From positions 3,004,001-3,068,000 of the forward strand of contig NZ_OY782757.1 in assembly GCF_963678185.1 (NCBI RefSeq): DNA of 64,000 nt, in the 5' to 3' direction. The notes beneath the pieces are model-generated. The model had not been told where the DNA came from. It searched no databases and worked only from the letters and a program-made list of their open reading frames with translations. Below, in pieces: positions 18,452-27,302 of the stretch. This stretch comes from an uncultured Tolumonas sp. (GTDB lineage Bacteria; Pseudomonadota; Gammaproteobacteria; Enterobacterales; Aeromonadaceae). The translations under genes were made by a program, and so were the position numbers. How positions within the stretch are numbered: position 1 is the stretch's first letter; the number at the start of each line of letters is the position of its first letter.

Positions 18452-19072
18452 ATGGATTTTCATGTCTGGCTGACCTATTTGGCAACTACGATTGTATTTA
18501 GTATTTACCCCGGTTCCGGTGCGGTAAACACCATCAGTAACGCTATTCGTTACGGTGTGCGTGGTTCAGTGCCCGCCATTGCCGGTTTACAATTAGGCCT
18601 GGCTATTCATTTGCTACTGGTCGGGGTTGGGCTTGGTACTCTGCTGGCGAAATCGGCGACGGCATTTGCCATTCTGAAATGGTTCGGTGTCGCTTATCTG
18701 GTCTGGCTGGGCTGGAGCAAATGGCGCGAAGTACCGCAACTGATGAAAAGTGGCGTTGGGCAGGAAGAGGGGCCGCGTCCAGCGCTGTTTTGGCCTGCGG
18801 TGTTCGTGAACCTGACTAATCCGAAAAGCATCGTGTTTCTGGTCGCGTTGTTCCCACAATTTTTGCATTCCGATTACCCGCTGTGGTCACAAGCACTGAT
18901 CTTGTCTATTACCTGTGTTGTCGTCGATATCATTGTCATGTTGGGGTATGCCTCACTGGCCGCCCCGCTGACACATCTGGTACAAAACGAAAAAGGTATG
19001 CGGACGCAAAACCGTATTTTTGGTTCCCTGTTTATTGCTGCGGGAGCCTTGCTTTCCGGCGCCTCACGTTAA
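18452..19072 (+). CDS. rhtB: Homoserine/threonine (homoserine lactone) efflux protein, RhtB family
   Basis: This is a LysE/RhtB-superfamily inner-membrane exporter of 206 residues with about six membrane segments. It aligns along its length with E. coli RhtB: SIYPGSGAVNTISNAIRYG, AGLQLGLAIHLLLVGVGLGT, VFVNLTNPKSIVFLVALFPQF and NRIFGSLFIAAGALL. The start at 18452 follows GGAGGG. The substrate is assigned by family and could include other neutral amino acids. Confidence 0.9.
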   Translation: MDFHVWLTYLATTIVFSIYPGSGAVNTISNAIRYGVRGSVPAIAGLQLGLAIHLLLVGVGLGTLLAKSATAFAILKWFGVAYLVWLGWSKWREVPQLMKSGVGQEEGPRPALFWPAVFVNLTNPKSIVFLVALFPQFLHSDYPLWSQALILSITCVVVDIIVMLGYASLAAPLTHLVQNEKGMRTQNRIFGSLFIAAGALLSGASR

Positions 19073-19084
19073 ATTGATCTTTGT

Positions 19085-19109
19085 GCAGCCAGCTCTTGTG
19101 ACTGGCTGC
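19085..19109 (+). terminator. Hairpin downstream of rhtB (possible terminator)
   Basis: GCAGCCAG and CTGGCTGC form a perfect 8-bp stem with a 9-base loop just past the rhtB stop codon. No good T-run follows, so termination here is plausible but unproven. A perfect TATAAT (19166-19171) downstream is a candidate -10 for the next gene. Confidence 0.5.
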
Positions 19110-19206
19110 CAACGATAATCGTGGTCATTTCGTCATCTTTTCCTTTTATCTGCATCACTTTTTCCTATAATCAGCGCCGCTTTCTGCACTGTTCCGGAGT
19201 TGTGTG

Positions 19207-20739
19207 ATGTTGTTTCGTGGTTTGTTATTGTCCTTTTTATTGTTGAATTCACTGTCAGTCGGCGCAGCATTACCGCTCACGCCATTTGAACGCAGCACCA
19301 CTTACACCTTGCCCAATTCCACCGAAGTGTCAGCTTATCTGCATCAACTCACACAACAATCATCACAAGCGTCTGTACTCTCGTTAGGCCATTCGGCTGG
19401 GGGGCGCCCGATAGACGCTTTGCTGCTGTCACACGATGCTGCATTTTTGAAAAATGGGCAGCCTGAAATTCATCGGCCTACCGTGATGTTGATCGGCTCA
19501 CAACATGGCAATGAACCCTCCGGCACGGAAGCAGTACAAATTCTGGTACGTCAGGTGTTAGATGGCGATCAACAGCATCTGTTGGACAAGATGAATTTCA
19601 TCGCGATTGTGTTGGCTAATCCCGATGGTCGTGATTTGAATCGTCGATTGAACGCGAAAGATGAAAATCCAAATATTGATTTTATTGCCACTGCAGCATC
19701 AGAAACACAGATATATATTGATGCTCTGCAACGCTTCCAACCGGATGTGGTTTACGACCTGCACGAAACGGGTCGCGTAAAATATCCGTTGACCTATAAG
19801 GAAGGTTATCTCAGCACCATCAACGCACAATTTGAGGTCGGTGATAACCCTAATATTGATAGCGGACTACGCCGCTATGCAGATAACGTTTTTCTGCCAA
19901 AATTATTAAAACAGGTCAGCACACAAGGCATTCCGGCTACCCGTTACGATGGTGAAATCATCACATTGTCACAAGCGGTGACGCGTGGTGCGATGAATTT
20001 GAGTAATTTTCGTAATTACGCTTCGCTGATGGGGTCGTTAACCGTTGTTGCCGAAAGTTTGTTAGATGAACCGGGAACCTATGCCACGCCGAATAACATT
20101 AAAGAGCGTGTACGCCGACAATATGTCGCTTTAACGCAATTTTTAATGTTGGTGGAACATGATGCGCAGAAAATTCAGCAATTAAGTCGTCACGCACGAC
20201 AAGACTGGCGGAATAAAACGGATCTGCAAATTGCACTGGAATTTGGTTTTGCGCCCAATCCACAAACACCACAAATCAATGTTGCTTTAGTCGAGAAGAA
20301 AAGTGGCAAACGAGTCATAAAGCCATTCCCTTATACCGATAAAATTGTGGTCACGGAAACAGAAACGTTACCCGCAGGGTTTGTGATCCGGGCGGAGCAA
20401 GCTCGTTATAAAACGTTACTCGATCATCATCATATTCAATATCGTGTTGTTGCTAAGGCGGAAAAAGTTCGCTTGGAACAGCAACGGATCAGTGCATTGA
20501 CCGTATCAGAAGTGCAACGTCCGGGCGTGCGTGACTGGCTGGATGTTGGCGTACAGGAAAAGGAGCTGACGACCGAGTTAAAACCGGGTGATTTGGTCGT
20601 GACTACGCATCAACCACTTGGACGCCTTGCCGCGATTATTCTCGATCCACGTTCAGATAATACAATCTATCAGGAGGACGCATGGCGCGGGTTGTTATTA
20701 CAAAATCCATTACCGGTTGCTGTGTTGCTTTCGCATTAA
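19207..20739 (+). CDS. Secreted M14-family zinc metallopeptidase
   Basis: This is a predicted periplasmic or secreted zinc carboxypeptidase of 510 residues. A cleavable signal peptide (MLFRGLLLSFLLLNSLSVGA) is followed by an M14 catalytic domain. The HxxE zinc motif lies in GSQHGNEPSG (His about 100, Glu 103) and a candidate third ligand in VVYDLHETG (His about 186). LANPDGRDLNRR, typical of M14 substrate pockets, lies between. The C-terminal 200 residues look like a separate beta-rich region. The substrate is unknown; peptidoglycan peptides or oligopeptides are possible. An upstream GTG at 19204 is an alternative start. Confidence 0.8.
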   Translation: MLFRGLLLSFLLLNSLSVGAALPLTPFERSTTYTLPNSTEVSAYLHQLTQQSSQASVLSLGHSAGGRPIDALLLSHDAAFLKNGQPEIHRPTVMLIGSQHGNEPSGTEAVQILVRQVLDGDQQHLLDKMNFIAIVLANPDGRDLNRRLNAKDENPNIDFIATAASETQIYIDALQRFQPDVVYDLHETGRVKYPLTYKEGYLSTINAQFEVGDNPNIDSGLRRYADNVFLPKLLKQVSTQGIPATRYDGEIITLSQAVTRGAMNLSNFRNYASLMGSLTVVAESLLDEPGTYATPNNIKERVRRQYVALTQFLMLVEHDAQKIQQLSRHARQDWRNKTDLQIALEFGFAPNPQTPQINVALVEKKSGKRVIKPFPYTDKIVVTETETLPAGFVIRAEQARYKTLLDHHHIQYRVVAKAEKVRLEQQRISALTVSEVQRPGVRDWLDVGVQEKELTTELKPGDLVVTTHQPLGRLAAIILDPRSDNTIYQEDAWRGLLLQNPLPVAVLLSH

Positions 20740-20897
20740 AAAACGAGTCAATTTAACTAGTTGAACTGTGATCGTGCCGTTATATGCAGATAAAAAATGT
20801 CGGCACGTCTATTTCTGAGCATAATTAAGTTGGCTGATAAATATACATTTCACTAGACTCGCTTATGGGCTTTGTTTATTTGTCTGTAGGTGATGGC

Positions 20898-22952
20898 ATG
20901 CTGACTTGGATTTTGAATTGTTCGATCCGCCGTTTTGTCCTGATTTTTTCTATTTTACTCATTCTGATTTTGAGCAGTTATTTGGTTTGGCGTGATGCTG
21001 CGCAACAAGCTATAGAAAAACTGTATCAGCAAGATAAAGCCAATGCTGAGCAATCGTTACTGATGCAGGAATTACGTTATTCCTCGGTGCAGATCCAGCA
21101 ATATCTGACCGATGCTTCACTTACCGGTGATACCGAATCACTCTCCGATGCCAAACACTATGCGGAACTGTTGCTAGCGCAGCAGGATGCATTAACCAAA
21201 TCTGGCGAAGCGGAATATCTCACTAAGTTGCCGGAATGGATCCCGCAACAGATCAAAATTGGCGAAGAGATGACTCAGGCTTATTTATCCGGCAATAAAA
21301 CGCGGGGCGATGAGCTGATGAAAAAAGAACCGGATGGTTTCGATTGGTTGGCAGACCAAATTGGTAATAGCGTCGCTAAGCAGAGTCAACAACTGGCACA
21401 GGCCAGTCAGGCAGCACAAGCAGAAATCAAAAAACAGGAACAGTCGCTGCATACTATGAATGCTTGGTTTTCGGGCGTGGTCATGCTGTTGGTGCTGTTG
21501 GCCTTATTTTCATTACGCTGGAAAGTGAATCACTCCATTAATGAATTGCGCCAGCATCTCAAAGTCATGACCGAAACAGGTAATAACCTTTCTTACCGTT
21601 TGCCTACCACCAATAAAAATGAGTTCTCCCAAGTTGCCTCTATGCTCAATGGCCTGATGGAAAGTCTCGATCATGTGATCTCTACCATTCAGGAAACCTC
21701 TAACGTTGCGGCCAGACAGGTCGCTGAGTTAAGAACGTCGTCTGCATCGACCGAGAAAGGTATGGGCCAAATGTTTGAGCAGGCTGACATGCTCAACGAT
21801 GCAGTTACCGAAATGATGGATACACTGCGCAATATTACCGAAAGCACTCATGCGGCCAGAGAACACACGCAAGGTTCTCGTGATCAGGCCGATGAAGGTT
21901 TAGCGAAAGTTGAGCAGACCGTGGTCCTGATTCAAAAAGTTGCGGGCAATATTGCGCGTTCCACGCAAGCAATTTTGCAGCTGCAAGCCGACAGCGCCAC
22001 GATTGGCGATATTGTGAATTTAATTAAAAATATTTCCGAACAGACTAATTTACTGGCACTGAACGCGGCCATCGAAGCAGCCAGAGCGGGGGAAGCGGGG
22101 CGTGGTTTTGCTGTGGTGGCGGATGAAGTGCGTTCGCTTGCCAACCGAACCCAGGCATCTACCGCAGAAATACAGAAAAAAATCGAGCAGCTACAACACC
22201 AGACAAAAGTGACGGTAGGCTTAATGGAGGAAACCCAATCTGTCGGAGGGCAGGCGGTTGAGCAAGCCGAACAAGCTGGGCAGACGCTGACAGAAATCGT
22301 GCAGATCGTTGGCCAGATCGCCGATATGAATACCCAAATTGCCGTTGCTGCTGAGCAGCAAGCCAAGGTGACGGGTAATACCGCCGCCATGGTGGAAAAA
22401 GTGAATGAAGTGGTGAGTGGTGTGATGGATGACACCTTGTTGAATGTTCAGGTGACCCGTGAAGTGGCGTTTGTTATTGATGAGTTGGAACAATTAAGCG
22501 GTAATTTTGCGATCACCTTTGATACCAAAGAGTCGCGTAAAAATGAAGAGTTAGTGCACTGGTCCGACGCGTTCAAAATCAACGTCGCCAGTATGGATAG
22601 CCAACATGAGGGGCTGTTTAACGCGGTGAATGCGGCTTATTCCGCCATAAAATTCCAGACGGGTAGCCATAATGTACAAGAAAAGATTGCTCAACTGGCG
22701 GAACAGGTAAAACAACATCTACATTCGGAAGAGGTTTTGCTGGCCAAAGTAAAATATCCAGACCTGATCCCCCATGCCAAAGTGCATGCAGCCGTATTAG
22801 ATGAGTTAGCGTCGCGTATCGCTAAAGCAGAAGGCAAAGGTGACGATGCATTGATGAATGTGGTGCTTTTTGTGAAAATTTGGCTCATCGACCATATTTT
22901 CCGCGTGGATCGCCGTTACAGTAAGACGGTTATTGCAGCAAACCTGCAATAG
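20898..22952 (+). CDS. Methyl-accepting chemotaxis protein with C-terminal bacteriohemerythrin domain
   Basis: This is a transmembrane chemoreceptor of about 684 residues. A TM segment (about 12-32) precedes a helical periplasmic sensor. A second TM (about 187-207), a HAMP region and the coiled-coil signalling domain follow, with the conserved hairpin [27 protein letters not shown] (split here by its Gly-rich end). The last 130 residues are a hemerythrin domain with diiron ligand motifs DSQHEGLF (His about 570), [18 protein letters not shown] and HIFRVD. It probably senses oxygen or redox through the diiron site. The start at 20898 has AGGTG upstream; 20865 is a longer alternative. A sigma-28-like -10 (GCTGATAA, 20833-20840) lies upstream without a clear -35. 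Confidence 0.92.
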   Translation: MLTWILNCSIRRFVLIFSILLILILSSYLVWRDAAQQAIEKLYQQDKANAEQSLLMQELRYSSVQIQQYLTDASLTGDTESLSDAKHYAELLLAQQDALTKSGEAEYLTKLPEWIPQQIKIGEEMTQAYLSGNKTRGDELMKKEPDGFDWLADQIGNSVAKQSQQLAQASQAAQAEIKKQEQSLHTMNAWFSGVVMLLVLLALFSLRWKVNHSINELRQHLKVMTETGNNLSYRLPTTNKNEFSQVASMLNGLMESLDHVISTIQETSNVAARQVAELRTSSASTEKGMGQMFEQADMLNDAVTEMMDTLRNITESTHAAREHTQGSRDQADEGLAKVEQTVVLIQKVAGNIARSTQAILQLQADSATIGDIVNLIKNISEQTNLLALNAAIEAARAGEAGRGFAVVADEVRSLANRTQASTAEIQKKIEQLQHQTKVTVGLMEETQSVGGQAVEQAEQAGQTLTEIVQIVGQIADMNTQIAVAAEQQAKVTGNTAAMVEKVNEVVSGVMDDTLLNVQVTREVAFVIDELEQLSGNFAITFDTKESRKNEELVHWSDAFKINVASMDSQHEGLFNAVNAAYSAIKFQTGSHNVQEKIAQLAEQVKQHLHSEEVLLAKVKYPDLIPHAKVHAAVLDELASRIAKAEGKGDDALMNVVLFVKIWLIDHIFRVDRRYSKTVIAANLQ

Positions 22953-23023
22953 CTGCTACGCGCAACCGGCGTGGTTATGTAGAATAGACAATCAGATAAT
23001 TGATCGAAATTTTGGAGTAAATC

Positions 23024-23596
23024 ATGGCTACTAAGCCAGAGAAATCAGCCGGGAATGCAAAACGCACCGACAGCAAAAAGAAAAAGCCGGCGTTTAGTGC
23101 ACAAGAAGCCCGTGAACAGAAAAAACAAGCCAAACGTAAAGGCTTGCGTCCTGGTGCTCGCAACAGTGTGGAAGCACAGGAGCAAAAAGGTCAGAGTGCT
23201 AAAGATAAAGATGCTCGTGTTGGCTCTCGTAAACCGATTGCGCTGGTTGCTGAAGCACCAGTAACAGCGGCAAAAGCCCCACGACCTGTTGCGCCAAAAC
23301 CAGAACCTGTCGTGACCCAAGAGCAACAGCTAGCGAAATGGGAACGCGAGCTGGATAAGCTGGAAAACGATGATCGTCTGAATACATTGTTGGATAAGCT
23401 GGAACTCGAACAGGCTGTTTCTGCTGAAGACCAAGAGTGGTTAGACAAAAAACTGGCTCGTCATCAGGAGCTGTTAAAACTACTGGGTTTAAACGAAGAA
23501 GAAAAAGCAGCCAGTGATCCCGACGAATTACTGCAACGTTTTATCGAAACCGACTTTGATCCGAAAGAATTCGATAGCCGCTATAAAGAAGACTAA
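23024..23596 (+). CDS. yihI: Der GTPase-activating protein YihI
   Basis: YihI stimulates the GTPase of Der, an essential 50S ribosome-assembly factor. The 190 residues divide into a Lys/Arg-rich, low-complexity N-terminal half (KKKKPAFSAQEAREQKKQAKRKGLRPG) and an acidic helical C-terminal half (LDKLENDDRLNTLLDKLE, then DPDELLQRFIETDFDP), the normal YihI architecture. GGAG precedes the ATG. It lies upstream of hemN as in E. coli, here with one extra small gene between. Confidence 0.9.
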   Translation: MATKPEKSAGNAKRTDSKKKKPAFSAQEAREQKKQAKRKGLRPGARNSVEAQEQKGQSAKDKDARVGSRKPIALVAEAPVTAAKAPRPVAPKPEPVVTQEQQLAKWERELDKLENDDRLNTLLDKLELEQAVSAEDQEWLDKKLARHQELLKLLGLNEEEKAASDPDELLQRFIETDFDPKEFDSRYKED

Positions 23597-23608
23597 TTCT
23601 GTCAGTCT

Positions 23609-23640
23609 CCACACGACAACTCTGTCGTGTGGTTTCCTTC
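23609..23640 (+). terminator. Terminator of yihI
   Basis: CCACACGACA and TGTCGTGTGG form a perfect 10-bp stem with an ACTC loop, followed by TTTCCTTCC. It starts 13 bases after the yihI stop codon. Confidence 0.8.
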
Positions 23641-23801
23641 CTTGTTGATATCACATCGTTTTTTATCTTGATCAAAATGCGGGATAGCTATCATTCAGGC
23701 TAACTGATGTTTGATGAATCTTCATTTTGGTGATGTAAGTTCGATTCCGGCACGATTATGTCTGTTATAACGAAGACTCAATAAACTACCGGAGTGCGGT
23801 T

Positions 23802-24026
23802 GTGGTTAATGTTGAAAAATTGAAGAAAGAACACTTCACCCATCATGATCTCGTTTTACCTCATTTCCATGGCTATCCTATTCGGGTTGTTACAGCTTCA
23901 TGTCCATGGTCAGAGCCTAATATAGCAACTAATATTCTTAATGTGGCCGTCACCCAGCCTGGCGAGGAAGGGGTAGCAGAGTTGAAGCAAATGCTAAAAT
24001 CGATCGATGTTATTCCTGGTGAATAA
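23802..24026 (+). CDS. Small protein of unknown function (74 residues)
   Basis: I do not recognise this protein. It starts at a GTG preceded by GGAG at seven bases, and it is flanked by its own upstream region and a strong terminator. This makes it a credible single-gene unit. The N-terminal third is rich in His (EHFTHHDLVLPHFHGYP), followed by a single Cys in TASCPWSEPN and a short C-terminal helix (GVAELKQMLKSID). No signal peptide or membrane segment is visible. The His cluster and Cys might bind metal, but this is only a guess. Confidence 0.72.
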   Translation: MVNVEKLKKEHFTHHDLVLPHFHGYPIRVVTASCPWSEPNIATNILNVAVTQPGEEGVAELKQMLKSIDVIPGE

Positions 24027-24070
24027 ACATTGTTCATGATTTATTAGCTTTTGTTAATATTATTTCGTTA

Positions 24071-24102
24071 AATGAGGTCGCATGATGCGGCCTCATTTTT
24101 TT
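24071..24102 (+). terminator. Terminator of the 74-residue protein gene
   Basis: AATGAGGTCGC and GCGGCCTCATT pair (one G-U) around ATGAT, followed by TTTTT. The hairpin closely resembles the pckA terminator, including the GTCGC/GCGGC inner stem. Confidence 0.9.
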
Positions 24103-24283
24103 GTGTGTCAAATGAGTTCATGATGCGCTGGTTTTTTCTCTGCGGGTGATCTTTACTTTTGGATGAGACGTAGACCTGTTATAACGATTTATATATGAAC
24201 TGTGACTTTTGATTCTGGCGACACAAATCTGAATGTCATAACGGCTTGAGTTATTAATACAATCAATTAGGTTTGAAAAAGCC

Positions 24284-25657
24284 ATGTCTACACAGCATGT
24301 CATCTGGGATGACGCCCTGATCCAAAAATATAACTACAGTGGCCCACGCTACACCTCTTATCCAACTGCGCTGGAATTCTCTGAATCCTTTGATTATCCG
24401 CAGTTTGTGCAAGCGACCCAGCAATATCCGCAGCGTCCGCTGTCGTTATATGTGCATATCCCGTTTTGCCATAAGCTTTGTTATTACTGCGCTTGCAACA
24501 AAATCGTGACGCGACAAACACATAAAGCGGAAGAGTATCTCGGCTATCTGGAACAAGAGATCCAGCATCATGCCAAGCTGTTTGCTGGTCGCACGGTGAC
24601 ACAATTGCATTGGGGCGGCGGTACTCCGACCTATCTGTCACATGAGCAGATCGCTCGTCTGATGAACATGCTGAAAAGCAATTTCACGTTTGCTGAAGAA
24701 GGCGAATTCAGTATCGAGATTGATCCACGTGAAATCAGTTTAGACACCCTTGATGTGTTACAACGAGTGGGCTTTAACCGCATCAGCCTCGGTGTGCAGG
24801 ATTTTGATAAACGTGTGCAGGAAGTGGTGAATCGCGAGCAGGATAACGACTTTATCCGTGCGCTGATCCAGCGTGCAAAAGATCTGAAATTCCGCTCGAC
24901 CAATCTGGATCTGATCTACGGTCTGCCACTGCAAACCCGTGCCAGCTTCCGCCATACGCTGGAACAGATCGCCGCGTTACAACCTGATCGGCTATCGGTG
25001 TTTAACTATGCGCACCTGCCAAGCCGGTTTGCCGGCCAGCATAAAATTAAAGAAGAGTTACTGCCATCTCCGGCGGAAAAACTGGCGATGTTGCAGGAAA
25101 CCATCGAATACCTGACGTCGCAGGGTTATCTGTATATCGGTATGGATCACTTCGCCAAACCCGATGACGAGCTGGCACAAGCGCAGCGTGATGGCGTCTT
25201 GCATCGTAATTTCCAGGGGTATACTACGCAGGGTGATTGTGATCTGCTGGGCTTAGGGGTGTCGGCCATCAGCATGCTCGGTGATGCTTATTCGCAAAAT
25301 CAGAAAGAGCTGAATGTGTATTACGAGCAGGTCACGCAATTAGGTCATGCGCAATGGAAAGGCTGTGCGCTGCAGCGCGATGATTTGATCCGCCGTGATG
25401 TCATTAAACAACTGATCTGTAATTTCACGCTTGATCCACAACAGATCGAAGCGGTGTACGCGATTCAGTTTGCCGATTATTTTGCGGACGATCTGAAATT
25501 GCTGCAGGCGTTTATTAATGATGGGCTGGTTGAGAGCGAAAACCAGAAACTGCGGATCACCGCAACAGGCCGCTTGCTGATCCGTAATATCTGCATGTGT
25601 TTTGATATTTATCTGCGACAAAAAGCCCGGCAACAGCAGTTCTCGCGGGTTATTTAA
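24284..25657 (+). CDS. hemN: Oxygen-independent coproporphyrinogen III dehydrogenase
   Basis: HemN is a radical-SAM enzyme that oxidatively decarboxylates coproporphyrinogen III to protoporphyrinogen IX without oxygen, allowing anaerobic haem synthesis. The cluster motif CxxxCxxCxC is at residues 62, 66, 69 and 71, as in E. coli HemN. It is preceded by YVHIPF and followed by the SAM-binding GGGTPTYLS. NISMCF-type sequence near the C-terminus (RNICMCFD) is also a HemN feature. The 457-residue length is normal. No strong FNR site is visible upstream. Confidence 0.96.
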   Translation: MSTQHVIWDDALIQKYNYSGPRYTSYPTALEFSESFDYPQFVQATQQYPQRPLSLYVHIPFCHKLCYYCACNKIVTRQTHKAEEYLGYLEQEIQHHAKLFAGRTVTQLHWGGGTPTYLSHEQIARLMNMLKSNFTFAEEGEFSIEIDPREISLDTLDVLQRVGFNRISLGVQDFDKRVQEVVNREQDNDFIRALIQRAKDLKFRSTNLDLIYGLPLQTRASFRHTLEQIAALQPDRLSVFNYAHLPSRFAGQHKIKEELLPSPAEKLAMLQETIEYLTSQGYLYIGMDHFAKPDDELAQAQRDGVLHRNFQGYTTQGDCDLLGLGVSAISMLGDAYSQNQKELNVYYEQVTQLGHAQWKGCALQRDDLIRRDVIKQLICNFTLDPQQIEAVYAIQFADYFADDLKLLQAFINDGLVESENQKLRITATGRLLIRNICMCFDIYLRQKARQQQFSRVI

Positions 25658-25682
25658 TCGCACATACGTATTTGTTTTAGTA

Positions 25683-25717
25683 AAAAAAGAAGCGACTTTT
25701 TAGTCGCTTCTTTTTTA
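25683..25717. terminator. Bidirectional terminator between hemN and the FTR1 gene
   Basis: AAGAAGCGACT and AGTCGCTTCTT pair around TTTT, with A-runs on the left and a T-run on the right. It serves hemN on the plus strand and the convergent iron-permease operon on the minus strand. Confidence 0.92.
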
Positions 25718-25741
25718 TTCGCTGAAATACAATTCAGCGCT

Positions 25742-26578
25742 TTAACTGGAGGAGGATAACGAACCAACCGATTTATGTTCGGTGCGTTTACTCCAATATG
25801 ACAGCGTCAGGATCACACCCAGTGTTAACAGGTAAAATACCACCTGAATACCGGCCGGTTGCGCCGTATAGCCTATCAAGGTGCGCAGCATTTTACCAAC
25901 GATGCTGGAGTCAGAGAGCAGCCATGAACTATCCCACATCGTACCCCAGGCGGGCAGAATGTCAGCCGAGACCAAAAAGCCGGCGCCCTGACTGGCCATC
26001 CCTGCCGCGAGCAGGATCACTAATGCATTGGTCACACTGAATAAGCGTTTTGCGGACACCTGTAGCAGGCCAAAATACATGGCTGCACCTAATGCCACGC
26101 CACCCACCAAGCCTAATGTGCCACCGATGACCATTTGTGGAATTTGGCCTGAGTCACCCGCGGCAATACCATAAAGGAATAACACGACTTCAGCACCTTC
26201 GCGGATCACCGCCACACCCACAACGATAGCTAGCCCGGTCAGAGGCCGAGTACCTTGACTAATAGCTTCACCCACCGCATTGAGCTGTTGTGCCATTTCC
26301 CGACCGTGTTTGCTCATCCAGACGCAATGCCATGTCAGCATCACCACGGCGATAAACATCACGCTGGAATTAAACACATCCTGTCCCATCCCGGAGGCAA
26401 AAGAAGAGATGGTATCGGCAAAAACAGCAACTAAACAAGCGCCCACTACGCCGCCGATCACGCCACCACTGACCCACCATCCGCGTCGGGGCACTGTTTT
26501 AGTCGCTGCTAATACGATAGAGATTATCAGCGCAGCTTCCAGGATCTCACGAAAAACGATTAGTGCAGTCGATAGCAT
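25742..26578 (-). CDS. FTR1-family iron permease (EfeU-like)
   Basis: This is an inner-membrane high-affinity iron transporter of 278 residues with about seven membrane helices. The two REXXE iron-binding motifs of the family are present: REILE at about 10-14 and REGAE at about 126-130. It lies 18 bases downstream of a cupredoxin-fold periplasmic protein gene and is transcribed with it. A Fur box is upstream of the pair. The EfeB peroxidase and imelysin (EfeO M75) domains of the full EfeUOB system are missing here. Confidence 0.9.
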   Translation of the reverse strand: MLSTALIVFREILEAALIISIVLAATKTVPRRGWWVSGGVIGGVVGACLVAVFADTISSFASGMGQDVFNSSVMFIAVVMLTWHCVWMSKHGREMAQQLNAVGEAISQGTRPLTGLAIVVGVAVIREGAEVVLFLYGIAAGDSGQIPQMVIGGTLGLVGGVALGAAMYFGLLQVSAKRLFSVTNALVILLAAGMASQGAGFLVSADILPAWGTMWDSSWLLSDSSIVGKMLRTLIGYTAQPAGIQVVFYLLTLGVILTLSYWSKRTEHKSVGSLSSSS

Positions 26579-26596
26579 GGCAGCGTCCTATCCGGC

Positions 26597-26938
26597 TTAT
26601 TTCACGATCAGATGAGTTTCGGAAATATCTTCGTGATATTCGTCTTTAAATTCGTATTTGCCGGGTTTTAACGGGCCGATGAAAAAGCTGGCTTCTTTGC
26701 CACCCGGGATCACGCGTTCGGCTTTGAATTGATGGCTTTCAAATTCAGCCGGGGTTGGATCCAGATTTTTTACGGTCACTTTCACTTTGGTATTGGCGGG
26801 GATCACCGGTTCTGCGGGTGTGAATTTATGGTCTTTCAGCGTCAATAACAAGGTTGCCTCGGCTGCCAAAACGGAAGCCGACATTGGCAATAACAGCGCG
26901 GTGGCGAGCAGAACATTAAGTTTAATACGGAAGGTCAT
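26597..26938 (-). CDS. Periplasmic cupredoxin-fold protein, iron-uptake partner of FTR1
   Basis: This is a predicted periplasmic protein of 113 residues: signal peptide (MTFRIKLNVLLATALLLPMSASVLA, ending near residue 25) and one cupredoxin-like beta-sandwich of the type found in EfeO and FtrB. The mature part has no Cys, so a classical type-1 copper site is impossible. His and acidic residues (ESHQFKAE, DEYHEDISETH) may bind iron or another metal. The start at 26938 has AAGGAG upstream; the frame extends 27 residues further without a good start. It is co-transcribed with the FTR1 gene. Confidence 0.87.
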   Translation of the reverse strand: MTFRIKLNVLLATALLLPMSASVLAAEATLLLTLKDHKFTPAEPVIPANTKVKVTVKNLDPTPAEFESHQFKAERVIPGGKEASFFIGPLKPGKYEFKDEYHEDISETHLIVK

Positions 26939-27302
26939 ACAGATTCTCCTTGGTAAAACAGCATCAGTTATTCGTGGGTTATCAACTGTTAGTATTGATG
27001 GAAGAATAAAAACACCCATACAGTAATGATAGTCATTATCATTACATAAATTAACAAATACAATACTTTTTATATTTGGCCGAGTTTATGTTGGTTCAAA
27101 ATAGCAAACGACTCCGCCTATTTTGGGGCTTTGCACACCATTGAAGTGCGTAACGGATTAATCGCGTTAAGCTCGGGAATTTAACGCATTATTTTGGTGC
27201 GATAATCTGTATATTTTTATCTCTGTGTTATGTCGTACTGATAAATAATATATATTTGGTTTATTCAACTGATTATTTACCAGATATGTCGCAGGATTAT
27301 TA
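26939..27302. other. Divergent region between the iron-uptake operon and sdaA
   Basis: This 364-base gap holds a strong Fur box (27025-27043) that probably controls the leftward iron genes. It also holds an NtrC-like site GCATTATTTTGGTGC (27186-27200) about 100 bases upstream of sdaA. AT-rich sequence around 27230-27290 could contain the sdaA promoter, but I see no clear sigma-54 element. No gene is evident. Confidence 0.6.
27025..27043. promoter_or_regulatory. Fur box
   Basis: AATGATAGTCATTATCATT matches the Fur consensus (GATAATGATAATCATTATC) at all but one position of the shared AATGATAATCATTATC core. It lies about 90 bases upstream of the cupredoxin gene start. Iron-dependent repression of the two-gene iron-uptake operon is inferred. 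Confidence 0.87.

Noticed and set aside
20833..20840. Sigma-28 promoter for the MCP gene
   Set aside because: GCTGATAA is close to the -10 consensus, but no TAAA-type -35 is found at the right distance.
21932..22435. 167-codon frame antisense to the MCP signalling domain
   Set aside because: Ala/Ser/Cys-rich shadow of the coiled coil on the other strand.
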